From: Tretioscincus oriximinensis
Lineage: Eukaryota > Chordata > Lepidosauria > Squamata > Gymnophthalmidae
Length of the DNA: 64,000 bases
Direction: 5' to 3'
Assembly (NCBI GenBank): GCA_022410635.1
Contig: JAJVDF010000253.1
Span: 1,157,125-1,221,124 of the forward strand
How positions within the stretch are numbered: position 1 is the first letter of the stretch; each line of letters begins with the position of its first letter. Position numbers and translations under genes: made by a program. The notes under the pieces were generated by a model. The model ran no database searches. It was not told the origin of the DNA and saw only the letters and a list, made by a program, of their open reading frames with translations. Below, piece by piece: positions 35,862-47,493 of this stretch.

Positions 35862-37334
35862 CTCTGAAAATCATTTGTGAAGTCATTTTCAGCCTTGGGG
35901 CACCTTTTCTGGAAGCAGGGGCAGACATGGTATCACAATGAAGTCACTCCTGGCCCAGCATATTTCTCACACACGGTTGTACGAGGATCCCTAGGGTCAG
36001 GGGCACAAAATGTACAAGATTATTGCACGACCACCAGCATTGGACTACCAGGAAATTCCCTTGCCCAACCAGGTGGGCAGAACCTTGTGTGGAAGCAGCC
36101 TTGGTTTCCGTTGGGATAAATTCCATCACATTAAATGACCTTAAGAGCAAGGCAACCAAGTAAATTGCTCGATGCACTGGCATTCTTAGAAAAGTGTTTT
36201 AACTTTTCCCCCTAAAAATGCTCCGTCACTGGCATTTTGATCCATAGATTTGTGGATTTTCATTAGAGGAATTATCAAATATCATGGGAAACTTCAGCTT
36301 TTTAATGACTGTCAGGCTTTCAATAACCCTGGGCTACGCTTGCCGTAATCCACTGTCAAAGGGAAAATGTTTCCTGTCTTTTATACTTCTCTAAGCATCC
36401 CTCTTCTGGTATAGTTGCAGGAAGTGTAAAGGTTGCAGAGCTGGGGAGAAGATGAAATTTTAGTGTTTGTTGCAGGCACGATAAGCTGTACTTCCTAAAA
36501 CATTCTCTTTTCCACACCCATTTAAGCTATAGTTCTTTCATGCTTTTTTATGACAACCATAATGATGGGATACAGGATATCTGTATATACAGTTATAAAG
36601 TATAACATTCACTCACTTGCATACATCCCTATTTTCTGATTCCTAAGACTTCCTTTCTCCTAATTACATTTGTCCTCCTCAAGGTTAGACTTGATGTTGT
36701 AAGTAGTTTAATAATATCTTACCCATTCCTTGATCCATGACTATTTAGGACCGTCTCCTATTCGCTTCATCCAGCAACCATTGTGCTTGAGGATATCCAT
36801 GTAATTTAGAGGAGGAGGAAGAGGAGAAATAGTAGNAGGAGGAAGAGGAGGAGAAAGGAACTATATCTTCTCTTCACAACAACCTTATCCCACTAGGCTA
36901 TATCTCCTAATAGAAGCCTGTAAACTATATCCTACTGTAGCCTATGGCAGGCCTCAAATAGGGCCTACCATAGCCTACATAGGCATGTGGGTGGCTACGT
37001 TCTGTGCCAAAATATATTTCAGAAAAAGGCACAGTGAGGACAGACACTTTTTGAAGTAGTTGGGACAGGGAGAGGACCAAGTAACTGTGACTAGCCCAAG
37101 GTCAATCAGATGACTCCATGGAGAGCAGAATCGAACCACAAGCCTTCCAGATACGAGTCTGAAACTCTACCATATGAAGCTTCTTATGAGTCTGTATGGA
37201 GATGTACATGTAAAAGGAACACTGCTCACATAGAATGATTTCCTGGATGTACAAGTTAGGAAGGAACTGGACATTACACAGGAAATCAATTTTAGAAAAT
37301 TGTATTGTTTGGGGACCAGAAAATCTAGCAAAGG
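35862..37334. other. No gene seen
   Basis: Old SINE trace at about 36810-37180 (GAGGAGGAAGAGG, then GACTAGCCCAAGGTCAATC), and one copy of the GTAGGCTATGGCAG repeat. Confidence 0.5.
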
Positions 37335-37483
37335 GGGCTCATAGCATCCTAGAGACTAACAAGGAAAAGGCAGACAGGATGACTTTTTATAGACAAGTGA
37401 ACTTTTTCCAATGCTAGGGAACAACTTCCATGGGACAGATTACATAAGGCAAACTGAATGTTGGTAATAATAACAGAAATAAC

Positions 37484-37747
37484 AGAGCCAGTTTGGTGTA
37501 GTGGTTAGAGTGTTGGTCTCGTTCCTGGCAGTCTCCCGATTCGGTTCCCCACTCCTCCATGAAAGCCTGCTCGGTGACCTTGGGCCAGTCACAGTTATTT
37601 GAACTCTCTCNGCCCCACCTACTNCACAAGGTGTCTGTTGTGGAGAAAGCAACAAAAGCTTTGTGCGCCACCCTATGGTAGGCCGCCCTGAGACCTTCTG
37701 GTATAGGGCGGGATACAAGTACAAATAAATAAATAAATAAATAAATG
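37484..37747 (+). mobile_element. tRNA-derived SINE with AAATAAAT tail, full length
   Basis: AGAGCCAGTTTGGTGTAGTG head, GGTGACCTTGGGCCAGTCAC middle, GGCCGCCCTGAGACCTTCTG end and (AAAT)n tail. Confidence 0.87.
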
Positions 37748-38389
37748 TAAATGTGGGTTGGGAGATTAGTTGTGCCAAGTATGGTAGTAGATCCTTCTAA
37801 GTGGTAAGAAGTGCCTAGGAGAAAGCAGTGTCAATTGGGAAAAGTGTTGCAATCCAATATATATATATATAGAATAGTGGAAAGAAAACAGCCCAAGAGG
37901 CTGAGATGCTAACTGATGCTATAATATGTGTAGTAGACCAGAAAGCCATTGTCTCTATTCAGTCCCTTATCAATGGCCTGGAATTTGTGGATATATTCCA
38001 ATTCCTCCGTTTCTTGTTCAAATCTTCCTCTGCAAATGTTTTGCTCAAGAACTGCTGAAAAAAATCAGGAAATCAATGGGAGTCACACTAGAAATTCATC
38101 TGTGCGCCCAGTTGGTTCTTTCACACTGTTGCTGGATCCCATTGAGGTGTAGTCAAGTTCTGGTTGATACCAAGAGCTCTTCCATGACACCACTCTGCAG
38201 TTTGTTTATTTTGCTATTCCTTTCTTCCAGGGAGAGCTTGGGCCACGATTGGCAACCCACTGCTTTCTAGTCTGCTTCCATACAGTATCCTAATTCCATG
38301 TTATAACACCATTCAGTGTGTGTGATGTCTGATAAGCTAAGGAATGGGCGATAGAACGGCAATTAAACAATTGTGAACTAAAAAACACC

Positions 38390-38738
38390 ATGACCGGAAG
38401 ATCCAATTTAGAGATAGTGATACACAAGTTGTTGAAAGGAGAGGGGAAATTAGTTAAAATAATATATGACATCATCACAAGTAACAAATATAATAATTTA
38501 ATAAACACTATGGAATATTGGGAAATGGAATTTCCCCAACTAAATCCATATCGGCATCAATGGATAAGAACAGCGTTGGATTCTCTAAAACAAATATGGA
38601 ATATAAATCCAAACTGTTTTGAATTGTACCGTTCTAACGGGGGGGAAAGGGGGGATCTTGGGGGCAACGTTATTACTTTAAGTCACTATTCTATGTTTTT
38701 TTTCTGTGTGTGAGATTCTGTAAAATAATAAAAAAAAG
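38390..38738 (+). mobile_element. L1-like LINE 3' fragment, internally deleted
   Basis: An open frame 38390-38713 has an L1 ORF2-like feel (Lys/Ile/Asn-rich, with EYWEMEF) but runs straight into G-rich 3'-UTR-like sequence and an AATAAAAAAAAG tail near 38727. The Cys/His C-terminal motif seen in the 30-kb copy is missing, so an internal deletion is inferred. Confidence 0.5.
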
Positions 38739-39396
38739 ATAACTCATCTAGAAAGCAAAATAAATGATGAGTGGGCTAAAGGAATGGTTGGTATGGTTGA
38801 GTAGCTGAATATCGNCCCAATTATTCCCACCCCTGTTTCCCTGAAATATTCCTTCCTGACTCCCTAATCACTATTTTTTTTAGCCTGGAAACTAGAAATA
38901 TTTAGCACTGAACAGACGCTAACATAACCTCNTTGAGAGACTTCTGGGAAATCATCAAACCTTTTACCCAGTTTCTTATGGGTGAACATACTGATTCATT
39001 TGTGGCAGTAATTAAATGTGTATATGTTTATGTATTTAAAGTAGATCAGGGGAGGGGGGAAACAGAATCAGGAACATAGAATTCCGTGTTGCTTTCCTGA
39101 TTAAAATTGCTTTGCTTCAGATTGGTGGTTCACTCTGTGATTGAATAGTTACCCTCCGAGGTGGACAAAATATGCCAATATGTTCTCTCCTATGTCCACC
39201 TTATCCTGCTTGATTGTAACTCTCTGATTTGTTTTGATTTTGATATCCAACACAGAGCTATTTTCATAAGCATTTTGTCTGCATTTCTTTAACCAGCCAA
39301 GTCAAAACACTTCGCAGCAATTTCATCCTGAAACTGTTATCTTTGGCATGCTTTTTTTTTTACTGGTTTAATTTGAACAGAACTATATCACAAACT

Positions 39397-40438
39397 GGGG
39401 CTGCGTTCACACGACGAACTAAAAACCCGAATAAAGCTATATTCCGGAATATAGCAATGGTGTGTCCGTGCACACGACGAAGCTGTGTTCCGGAATATAC
39501 AATGGCGTGTCTGTGCACACGTATACTTGAATTCTCGCGATACGCAGCTGGCTCCTCCGCATTGCTTTGGCTGTGCCCTCCTTCCAGCCAGGCCTCCGCC
39601 TGCTTTCAGGGGCTGCTGCCTGGAGATCGGCTCGGCAAAGCAATGAGCAGGACNTTGTCACTGTCAAATGGTTTGGCTGAGGCAAGGAGGAGGAGCTGGG
39701 GAGGTTGACAGGATGTCTCAACGCTGCTTGTCACTTTGGAAAGCCGATCTCCAGGCAGCAGCCCCCAAAGCAGGCGGAGGGCTGGCTGGAAGGAGGGCAC
39801 AGCCGAAGCAATGCTGTGGAGCTGGCTGCGTATCACGAGAATTCAAGTATACGTGTGCACAGACACGCCATTGCTATATTCCAGAATATAGCTTTATTCC
39901 GGTTTTTAGTTCGTCATGTGAATGCAGCCCCAGCCAGCCCTCCGCCTGATTTCGGGGGCTGCTGCGTGGAGATTGGCTCGGCGAAGCGACAAGCAGCATT
40001 GACAGACGTCCTGTCAACCTCCCCACCTCCTCCTCCTCGCCTCAGCCGAACCATTTGACAGCGATAATGTCCTGCTCGTCTCTTTGCAGAGCCGATCTCC
40101 AGGCAACAGCTCCCGAAAGCAGGAGGAGGGCTGGCTGGGCTTAGGAAAAGGTGGGCGGATTTCCCCGTCAAATCAAGGAGGCGGCGCTTCCCTGTCATCT
40201 CTCCCCTCCTGTCTCTCGCACTAATGTGTTCACATGGGAGAGGAATGGTGCTTGGTTACGAGATGACGGAGGTTGGCTGCGAGATGTTGGAGGTTCTCAG
40301 CAATGATGCCTGAATATCCCAGCAATAGTAAATGTTGTTTATTGCGGGACGGCTGCTGAAACACGCTTAANATGTGTGCCAGAACCTCCCTCATCTCGCA
40401 CCGATTGCGGAATAAAATAGCTGTGTGAACGCGCCCTG
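39397..40438. mobile_element. Large multi-hairpin DNA element
   Basis: Begins GGGGCTGCGTTCACACGACG and ends TGTGTGAACGCGCCCTG. The arm 39397 to about 39660 returns inverted at about 39735-39931. A segment of about 135 bp at 39655-39790 returns inverted at 39931-40070 and part of it a third time near 40090-40135. The terminal GGGGCTGCGTTCACAC type is hAT-like. No transposase was seen. Confidence 0.7.
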
Positions 40439-40519
40439 AGTCCACTGTATCCATGTTTTCATCCCATAAATATATACTTTTTGCTATCATAATTACTATT
40501 GATTTGTCCTTTTCTTAAG

Positions 40520-40620
40520 GTCTATTATTTATTTAATTTATTTATTTATGCTTATATTCTTTCCTATATCCAAAGGTCTCAGGGCAGTTAACAATAACCT
40601 CTCCCTTTAAAATAAATGTT
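40520..40620 (-). mobile_element. Short LINE/SINE 3' end
   Basis: Reversed TTTATTTATTTATG and CCAAAGGTCTCAGGGCAGTT, again the shared tail without a SINE head. Confidence 0.6.
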
Positions 40621-41944
40621 GTAAGAAACTGTTTCTTCTGGGATGTGTGAACTGGAGATCCGAGAGTGGCCGACCCTGGCAAAAGCAGAAAGCTAGGGGA
40701 GAGAAGGGGGCTCTGGCATTTGGAGGAAGGATGTGGACGGACTCCTCTTCCAGCAAGTGAGGTAAACACTGCCGAAGATATGAGAGTGGTGGTGATGGGC
40801 CTTTTCCTCCCATTGCTCTCTGGGTGGGGCTGAGTTGCACGGAGCCGGGGCAGCAGTGGTAGGAACCGCCCCACTCAGAAGGAGATGGTACCAGCTCTTC
40901 TGCTTTTTGTGCACAGGAGGGTGGCATTGCTTTCTGTACCCTGCATGGGATCGGGAGTAGGGTTGGGGGCTTGGAGGGGGGGCTTGGCCAGGAGTGGAGT
41001 GAGCATGTGGCCCCTGGGTGATGTTACAACTATCAAAATGGCCTTTCATAGAAAAAAGGTTCCCCGACCCTGTTGTAAAGTAACAACCAGATGGAGCTTG
41101 GAGATAAAGTGACCTTGTCTTTTCACTACATGCTCTGTATGCAACAATATTTATATTGAATTCCATGTCAAATTCAGAAATCTCTTATGCCTGGTTTCTC
41201 TGGTGATGGATATCCAGGGCTGCCTCTGGAGTGATGCGCACGTGTTGAACCAGTTGTAGGCATTTAGGCACCTACCACTCACAGTTTCTATTGAAACAAG
41301 GTGTAGACACAGCTTAGAATAGACAGTTTCCACACCTACGTCCTCCACAGATGGTCAGCAAAAACTCCATCCACATTTATTTAGATGATGCGGCCTACTT
41401 TGTATGCATTTGTATGTTTAAACACAAAGCCAATGCATTGAAGACATAATCTCATTTATTGAATTCATGAATTATGGATTGCAAATGGTGACACTGTGAT
41501 GCAACAACCTAGGAATGAGAAATTAAGGGAATTATTTGCATTGGTCAAAGTTCATTGACAGCCTCCAATGGGTCTGAATTTAAATCTAAACATGCAAGAT
41601 GAGTTGGAGACAGGGGAGAATTCTCAAATTCAGGTCACCATCTTTGTGTTGGGAATTTGCCCTTGTTTCAGTGAAAATCTGACAAAAAAAGGAGATACCC
41701 TCAAGATTTGAAATATTAATTTCTTGGGCCTGCATTATCTTTGCTTTGAAACAAATCTGTATTGCTTCTAATGCTTTGAATTAATTTGCAAACTATTTTT
41801 TTAAAGAGTTTTTTAAAAAAAGTTTTATAGTTCAAGATGGAGAATTTTAAATATTAATTACTGTACACATTCCACCACTATAACACAGTGAATGCTGGTT
41901 TGTGTGGGTTCAGTGGAAAGAAAGATCTGAGGAATAGAATCCAA
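40621..41944. other. No gene seen
   Basis: GGTTCCCCGACCCTG near 41060 looks like the right end of a hAT-type element, but no matching left end was found. Overlapping open frames at 40600-41160 have no support. Confidence 0.45.
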
Positions 41945-42442
41945 TAGACTGACCAGCTTTTCTGAGGCCCAAACCGGGCTAATTAATATTCATGCTAATT
42001 AGNATATTCATGAATTTGCAAACCACCCATCAATATGCATATCATTCTGAAATCCCCACCTGAGCAATTTGCAAAGCATGTGGGGATGTTTTAAAGTGTG
42101 TGAGAATTTTTTGGANTGCATGAGAAATTTGCATTTTATTTTTTTTTACTGAGGGGAGGGCATCTTCAGGAGCTGTCCCTAGTTGCCAGACCCCCCTAGT
42201 GGTGGTGAAGTAAATTATTTTTTTGAAAAAATGCGAACTATTTTTTGCGTGTGTGAAGAACTGACTCTGGTTGCCAGAGCCCCCTAGTGGTGGTGCAGTG
42301 ATTTTTTTTTTTAAAAAAGCAAAAATCAAAAACATTTTTTTCCTCAGCAAAAAACGGGGAAATGGCATCCCCCCCCTCAGGGGGGGTGAGGTAGACATCC
42401 CNAAATTGGGTCCCCCCCCGAAAGGGGCATCTGGTTAGCCTC
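41945..42442 (-). mobile_element. Longer relative of the palindromic MITE (about 500 bp)
   Basis: Reverse-orientation copy from TAGACTGACCAGCTTTTCTG to GGGGCATCTGGTTAGCCTC. It shares the duplicated CCCCCTAGTGGTGGTG block. Confidence 0.75.
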
Positions 42443-42493
42443 ATCAGGGTTCAATCCCCATTGTCCCTATTATGATTGGTATATATGGCATTT

Positions 42494-42826
42494 CCAGAGG
42501 GTCATCGGCCTGTGGAATTTACTTCCTGAAGAGGTAGTGGTAGCTAACAGCTTGGATAGTTTCAAGACAGGACTAGACAGGTTTATGGACACCAAGGGTA
42601 TAAATGGATACTAGGATGGATGTCTGGATGTTGCCTCCAGGATTGAGTAACAGACAGGATTCCTGAAATACCATTTGCAGGGAGTGATGAACAGGAGCAT
42701 ATTTTGCTTTCCTCTGTTCGGACTGCCCAGGTGCATCTGGTGGGCCTCTGTGTGACACAGAATGCTGGACTTGATGGCCTGTGGCCTGATCCTGTATGGC
42801 TCTTCTTATGTTCTTATGTTCTTATC
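42494..42826 (+). mobile_element. CR1-type LINE 3' fragment
   Basis: Starts within the C-terminal coding part (GGGTCATCGGCCTGTGGAAT) and ends in (TTCTTATG)n. Nearly identical to the 13.3-kb copy over the shared part. Confidence 0.87.
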
Positions 42827-43389
42827 TTTTATTTAATCTGCTTTCAAAAATCTGAACTGTTATGGGACTTTCTGCATTAGCTAGTACAATATCCATTCCG
42901 ACTCTTCTTTTAAGGCACAATTGTACTTTAACATGGACAGGTTCATACTGAACCTATTACTCAACTAGAGCAGACAGTTTAGTTTGGTTTCAAACCATCC
43001 CTTGAGATAGAGGTGAATTTGACTTCCAACTAGTCAAAGAGCCTGAAATCTATTGGCCTTGTCATGAACCCTCCCTGGATAAGTAAATGGCAAAGACCCC
43101 ATCATCTATGGTCATATGTCTGGAAACCAACAGTTATATGAATCAATTTTATTGTTCATGAAATTAAGACTTTTTTCATAGATAAATGTTTCAACTCTCC
43201 TTAGTGAGACTTGTTTTGGGTGTATTGTTTTAATCTTTGTGTTATTTGTGTTGTGCTATCTTGTTTATTTTTTTTCTTTTCATTGTTGTCTGTTGTTATT
43301 TCAAAAATAAATACATTATGGTTTGGTTTTAAACAGTTTGAAAGTGATTTGGCAATATTTCCAAGAAAAAACATGACCTGTGTAAAGGA
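42827..43389. other. No gene seen
   Basis: A/T-rich. GGTTTGGTTTTAAACAGTTT (43320) recurs at 43573, a local duplication of about 100 bp on either side of the SINE fragment. Confidence 0.5.
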
Positions 43390-43535
43390 GGACGAGGACG
43401 AGGAGGGGACGGAGGGGAACTGAGTTTTTATTCCCTACTTTTCTCACCCAAAGGGACTCTTTTGTCACCCAAAGGCTTACATGCTATCTTCCCCATCCCA
43501 TTGTGATGCTACCTATTCATCTACTTGCAACGAAT
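43390..43535 (-). mobile_element. Old (TTC)n SINE 3' fragment
   Basis: GAGGACGAGGACGAGGAGG tail and reversed body with CTACTTTTCTCACCCAAAGG and ATCTTCCCCATCCCATTGTG. Confidence 0.55.
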
Positions 43536-43750
43536 GTGGTTTTAATTTGACTTCCAGCTCGTCATACAATACGGTTTGGTTTTAAACAGTTTGAAAATAA
43601 ATTGGCAATATTTCCGAGGAAGGCATAACCTTTGTAAAGGTGTGGGAGGAGAAAAAGAGGCTGGAGGAAGAAGAAGAAGGAGGAGGAAAGGAAGAGGAAG
43701 AGTAGGAGGTTTTCTCCCAAATCCTATTTGCACTTATATATGGGATATAC

Positions 43751-43938
43751 CAGACCTGGGCAAGGGGCGGCCCGAGGGCCACATGCGGCCCTCCTACTGT
43801 CTCTGACCGGCCCGCCCCTCTTAGCTCAGAGTTATATACAGTATTGAGTAGAACTGAGTTAACTATATTAATCCGGCCCTCTAAAACCACCCCAATTTCT
43901 CATGCGGCCCCTTGGGAAAAATTAATTGCCCACCCCTG
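43751..43938. mobile_element. 188-bp hAT-type MITE
   Basis: Ends CAGACCTGGGCAA and TTGCCCACCCCTG are imperfect inverted repeats of hAT type. Flanks GGATATAC and GGATATAT form an 8-bp duplication with one change. The body carries GCGGCCC near each end. Confidence 0.85.
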
Positions 43939-44045
43939 GGATATATGTTTAAATAACTGGGGCTGCCATAGACTGCACTAGCATGTGGGTGGGAGTCCCT
44001 TATTCCAAGATATTTTCCATAATAAGGCTCGGTGGAGAGACGTGG

Positions 44046-44944
44046 CCTCCGCTAGCCTGTTGAAATTGTCAGAGCTGTTCCCTGGGCATCACCATACACA
44101 TTTCCTCTCCCTTTCTTTCTCTTAATAACCAGCTGTGGTCTGGAGATCAGTCATTCATTTTAAAATGAGCTTTGTTTTCCCAGTCTGTGAGGTACAAACA
44201 GGGCTGAGGGAAGCACAAATGTATTGCATTGCCTCTAATTAAAAAAATGCCTGGAGATTAGCCTCTCTCACCCTGAGGAAACTGAACACCAGAATTATGA
44301 ACCCTGTTTCAGAGAGGAATGAAAAGGAAGGCACATGTTGAATTTCAAAAGAACTCATTATTTGAAACACCAAGGCCTCTGACACACCTGATCGGGAGGG
44401 AACCCAGGTGACAAAAGAAGCAGGCAGGTTCTTATTACAGAAAAATAAGCCCTGCAGATGACTAATAAAATGAAACGATTGGAAAAACATGGACTAAATT
44501 AAAACAAAGGCTTCATCCTCTGACTACTTTAGTTTTTATTCTAGTTTATTTATTTATATGTATACATGCTTTCATTCTGCATGTTAAAATAAGCATGTTA
44601 AAAGCAACAATGTCTAAAGATGGAGATGTGTCTTCATTCAAAAAAGCCAGGGTAAATAGGTTTCACCCAGGGGACACCACTGAGAAGGTCCTGTCTTGTG
44701 GATTCCCCTTCTTTGTTTGCTATTGTGTAAAGGCTAGAAGGGTCTCCAATAAAATTGGAGTGTTGACATTAATGGGGTACGGTGGTAAAGAATAGGCCTA
44801 TCAACATAGAGGTCATTTGTTTGAAGCCCATATGTTTACCAAGGAGAGGGGNGAGCTCCCTCTCNTGGCTTTAGTTTCAAGCTCATAAATGGCACAGAAC
44901 TCCCAAACAGCTTTCACATTATATATATAACCAATCAAGTCAAT
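44046..44944. other. No gene seen
   Basis: Unique-looking sequence with an old (TTTA)n LINE trace at about 44540-44560. Confidence 0.45.
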
Positions 44945-45662
44945 GCTGGTATGGGTGTCAAACGACAGCAAACTATTATCATGTGTTCTGGCAATGCCCA
45001 GAAGCACAGATATTCTGGCAGAAAATTCAAAATGAAATAAATAAAATTTATAATTGTAATTTAAATTTAACAGATAAGCAAGCAATTTTCTTGAATGATT
45101 TTGATAACATTATAAATAAAAAAATAAGAAATATGGTACAAAATTTATTATCATGTGCACAAATAACATTATTGAAGGGCTGGAAAGACACTTCAAAATG
45201 AACAATAGAAGGATGGCAAGATTATCTTATAGAAAAAATGGCTGTGGACATTCGCTTAACAAGGATAAATTCAAATGGGAATATACATAAAATCACTGAA
45301 ATTAAACAAAAATGGACACAGGTCAGAGATTATTTATTCAGACAACCAATTACGCAAAATAAAAGACAAAAAATACAAATTATTTTCAATATGTAATATA
45401 AGGAAAATTGCTGTCAATTCCCCTCTTTTAAACAACTAAGAGAGGAGAAGGGTGGGGTGGGNGGGAGGAAGGGGAAGGGATCTATTCGGGATGCTTAATG
45501 TATAAGAGACAATACTTATATACGAGCATAAATGTATTTCAGCCAAAATAGCAAATCGACTTATATGATTTGAAGGGGAAATATATATTTATGTTAACTT
45601 GTACATAATATGAAATACCATGTCTTTGTATTTACTAATTTTTCATTTCAATAAAAAAAAAA
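44945..45662 (+). mobile_element. L1-type LINE 3' end
   Basis: From about 44970 the plus strand encodes an L1 ORF2-like C-terminus (a WQCPEAQIFWQKI stretch aligned with the Cys/His end of ORF2), with an open segment 44983-45201 and broken coding after it. An A/T-rich 3' UTR ends in AATAAAAAAAAAA near 45651-45662. The 5' end and target duplication were not resolved. A SINE tail follows immediately. Confidence 0.65.
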
Positions 45663-45957
45663 GTGATTAGGTACCATCATCTCAGTGTAAACCTTTGGGT
45701 GAAAAATAACTTGCAAACTACTTTGGATTCCATTGGGTGAGAAAACAGGGGAATTCTTCTCCTTCTCCTTCTCCTTCTCCTTCTCCTTCTCCTTCTCCTT
45801 CTCCTTATCCCTCTTCTTCCTCTTCTTCCTCTTTTTCCTGTTCCTCCTCTTCTTCCTCTTCTTCTTCCTCTTCTTCCTCTTCTTCCTCTTCCTCCTCTTC
45901 TTCCTGTTCCTGTTCCTCTTTTTCCTGTTCCTCCTCTTCCTCCTCCTCCTCCAATAT
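45663..45957 (+). mobile_element. SINE 3' fragment with long pyrimidine tail
   Basis: A short body (ACCATCATCTCAGTGTAAAC...TTGGATTCCATTGGGTGAGA) leads into (TTCTCC)n and mixed TTC/CTCTTC repeats at 45755-45957. It follows directly on the poly(A) of the L1 at 44945-45662, so the L1 may have inserted in it. Confidence 0.6.
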
Positions 45958-46775
45958 TTTCTGCGATTTTATGGGGGGACAAAGTAATCTCATCATTATT
46001 GTAGTTTTGTACTCAAGGGTCTGATTCACACTTGGTCTTATTCTGTTCCATAAAGTGGATTAAAGGTTCCTGCGGCCCACATGCCATTCTAGGCTAACAT
46101 GTGCTTTGCTGTGGCTTACACTATCCCAAAATGGCATGTGCTTAACAGCAGGCTCCTTGGACTGCTTTTTGTAGGCCAGGTGCAAATAAGATCAATTTCT
46201 ACTGTCCTAATTATTTAATAATTGGTTTAAAAGACTTAAAGTACCAGGAAAGTGTTATTTTAATTTAGTAGGATGGGGTCTAAACATTTTTTTTTATCCC
46301 GAACACATGAATAATCTTGCTCCAAAGAATATTGGACCGAAAACTAGAAAATTCAGTTTAACTGGACTGAAAACACAAAAAAANAATAATGGCTGTTTTC
46401 CTGATTTAGTCCAGTTCTTCAGGATTAAAAGCTGTTTAAAAGTATGTGAGTGACCAAATCCTCCTTTTCATTTCGTTACTTTATGTACTGCTTCTTCGGC
46501 GACTGAATCCTTGAAGACTTACGATGTTTATCCCCTTTCTTCACTAGGAAGTTTCAGTCCCCTTTCAGAATTGAGAAATGCAGTCACAATCGGAGCAGCC
46601 ATTTTCTTTCCCACATCATCTAATGCAAATGTGAGTTTTAAGAGTTAGAGAAATTTACAAAAGGAAATGTCCTGATTGAAGCTGGATTAAAACTGAGGTG
46701 TTTCTTCCCCTCCAACACTCTGGTTAGCACATTGTTGGCAAATGTAGAGAATAGGTGGGGTGCTGGTAGGGTTAC

Positions 46776-47487
46776 TGTCGGGGTTCTCTGTTAGGAATAT
46801 ATTAATTGGCATAATATATTTTGATATAAAAATACACAAGCATTGGTCTCTTAAGCACAGGCCTCAAATCTGCAGAAATTTTGGGAAAATTCCAGCCCTG
46901 GGTGTTGCAAGAGAACTAATTTCCCTTCCTGCCCTGAGGCGTCACCCTGCTGTGCCTTGTTTACCTGCACCCATTATCTCTGGGAGCATTCATTGACTCA
47001 GGAGCTTTGGCTTGATGGGATTAATCAACTGCCTGATAGCTCTGAGGAAGTTCTGGCTATCANCTCTCCAGGAGGTGAACGACCGGTCACAGGTCCTGAA
47101 AGCTGCAGAGATCAATCTTGTACCACCCAAACCATGACCATATTTGGAGTTTCCTGACACAGGCTGCACCCCTGGGGAGGAGGGAGAAACGTCACACAGC
47201 TGTCACCACCTCTGGTTCACCCGAAACCACACCTTCGGAACACCCAATCTCTGACATCACTTTTCTTGTAAAACGTCTTCTGATTCTATGTCAATAAAAA
47301 CCTGCGCACAAAGGTGCTCAGGAGGTTCCATACCTACGTGGGCCTCCTAGCTATTGCCTCTTGATCTAAGCTTATGGCCTCTGCGTGAGTTCCTTGATGG
47401 GAGTCAGAATCTACACGTAACCGCATCCTGATGATCAGCTGCTTCTGATGTTCTGGTACCTAATAACGTGGTAGCAAACCCCCGTTA
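46776..47487 (+). mobile_element. Solo LTR, copy 4, upstream of the three-finger gene
   Basis: 712-bp LTR beginning TGTCGGGG and ending CCCCCGTTA, flanked by perfect GGTTAC duplications (46770-46775 and 47488-47493). AATAAA is at 47293-47298. It lies on the same strand as the three-finger gene, with 741 bp between its end and the ATG. Confidence 0.9.
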
Positions 47488-47493
47488 GGTTAC

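Noticed and set aside
40607..41166. Overlapping frames at 40.6-41.2 kb as a gene
   Set aside because: Moderate G/C keeps several frames open at once, there are no in-phase splice sites, and no domain is recognisable.
45677..46029. Arg/Gly-rich, Ser-rich and Glu-rich frames at 45.7-46.0 kb
   Set aside because: All come from one pyrimidine-rich SINE tail read in several frames.
10081..47487. Full-length endogenous retrovirus formed by LTR pairs
   Set aside because: Each LTR has its own matching 6-bp duplication on both sides, so they are four separate solo insertions and not the two ends of a provirus.
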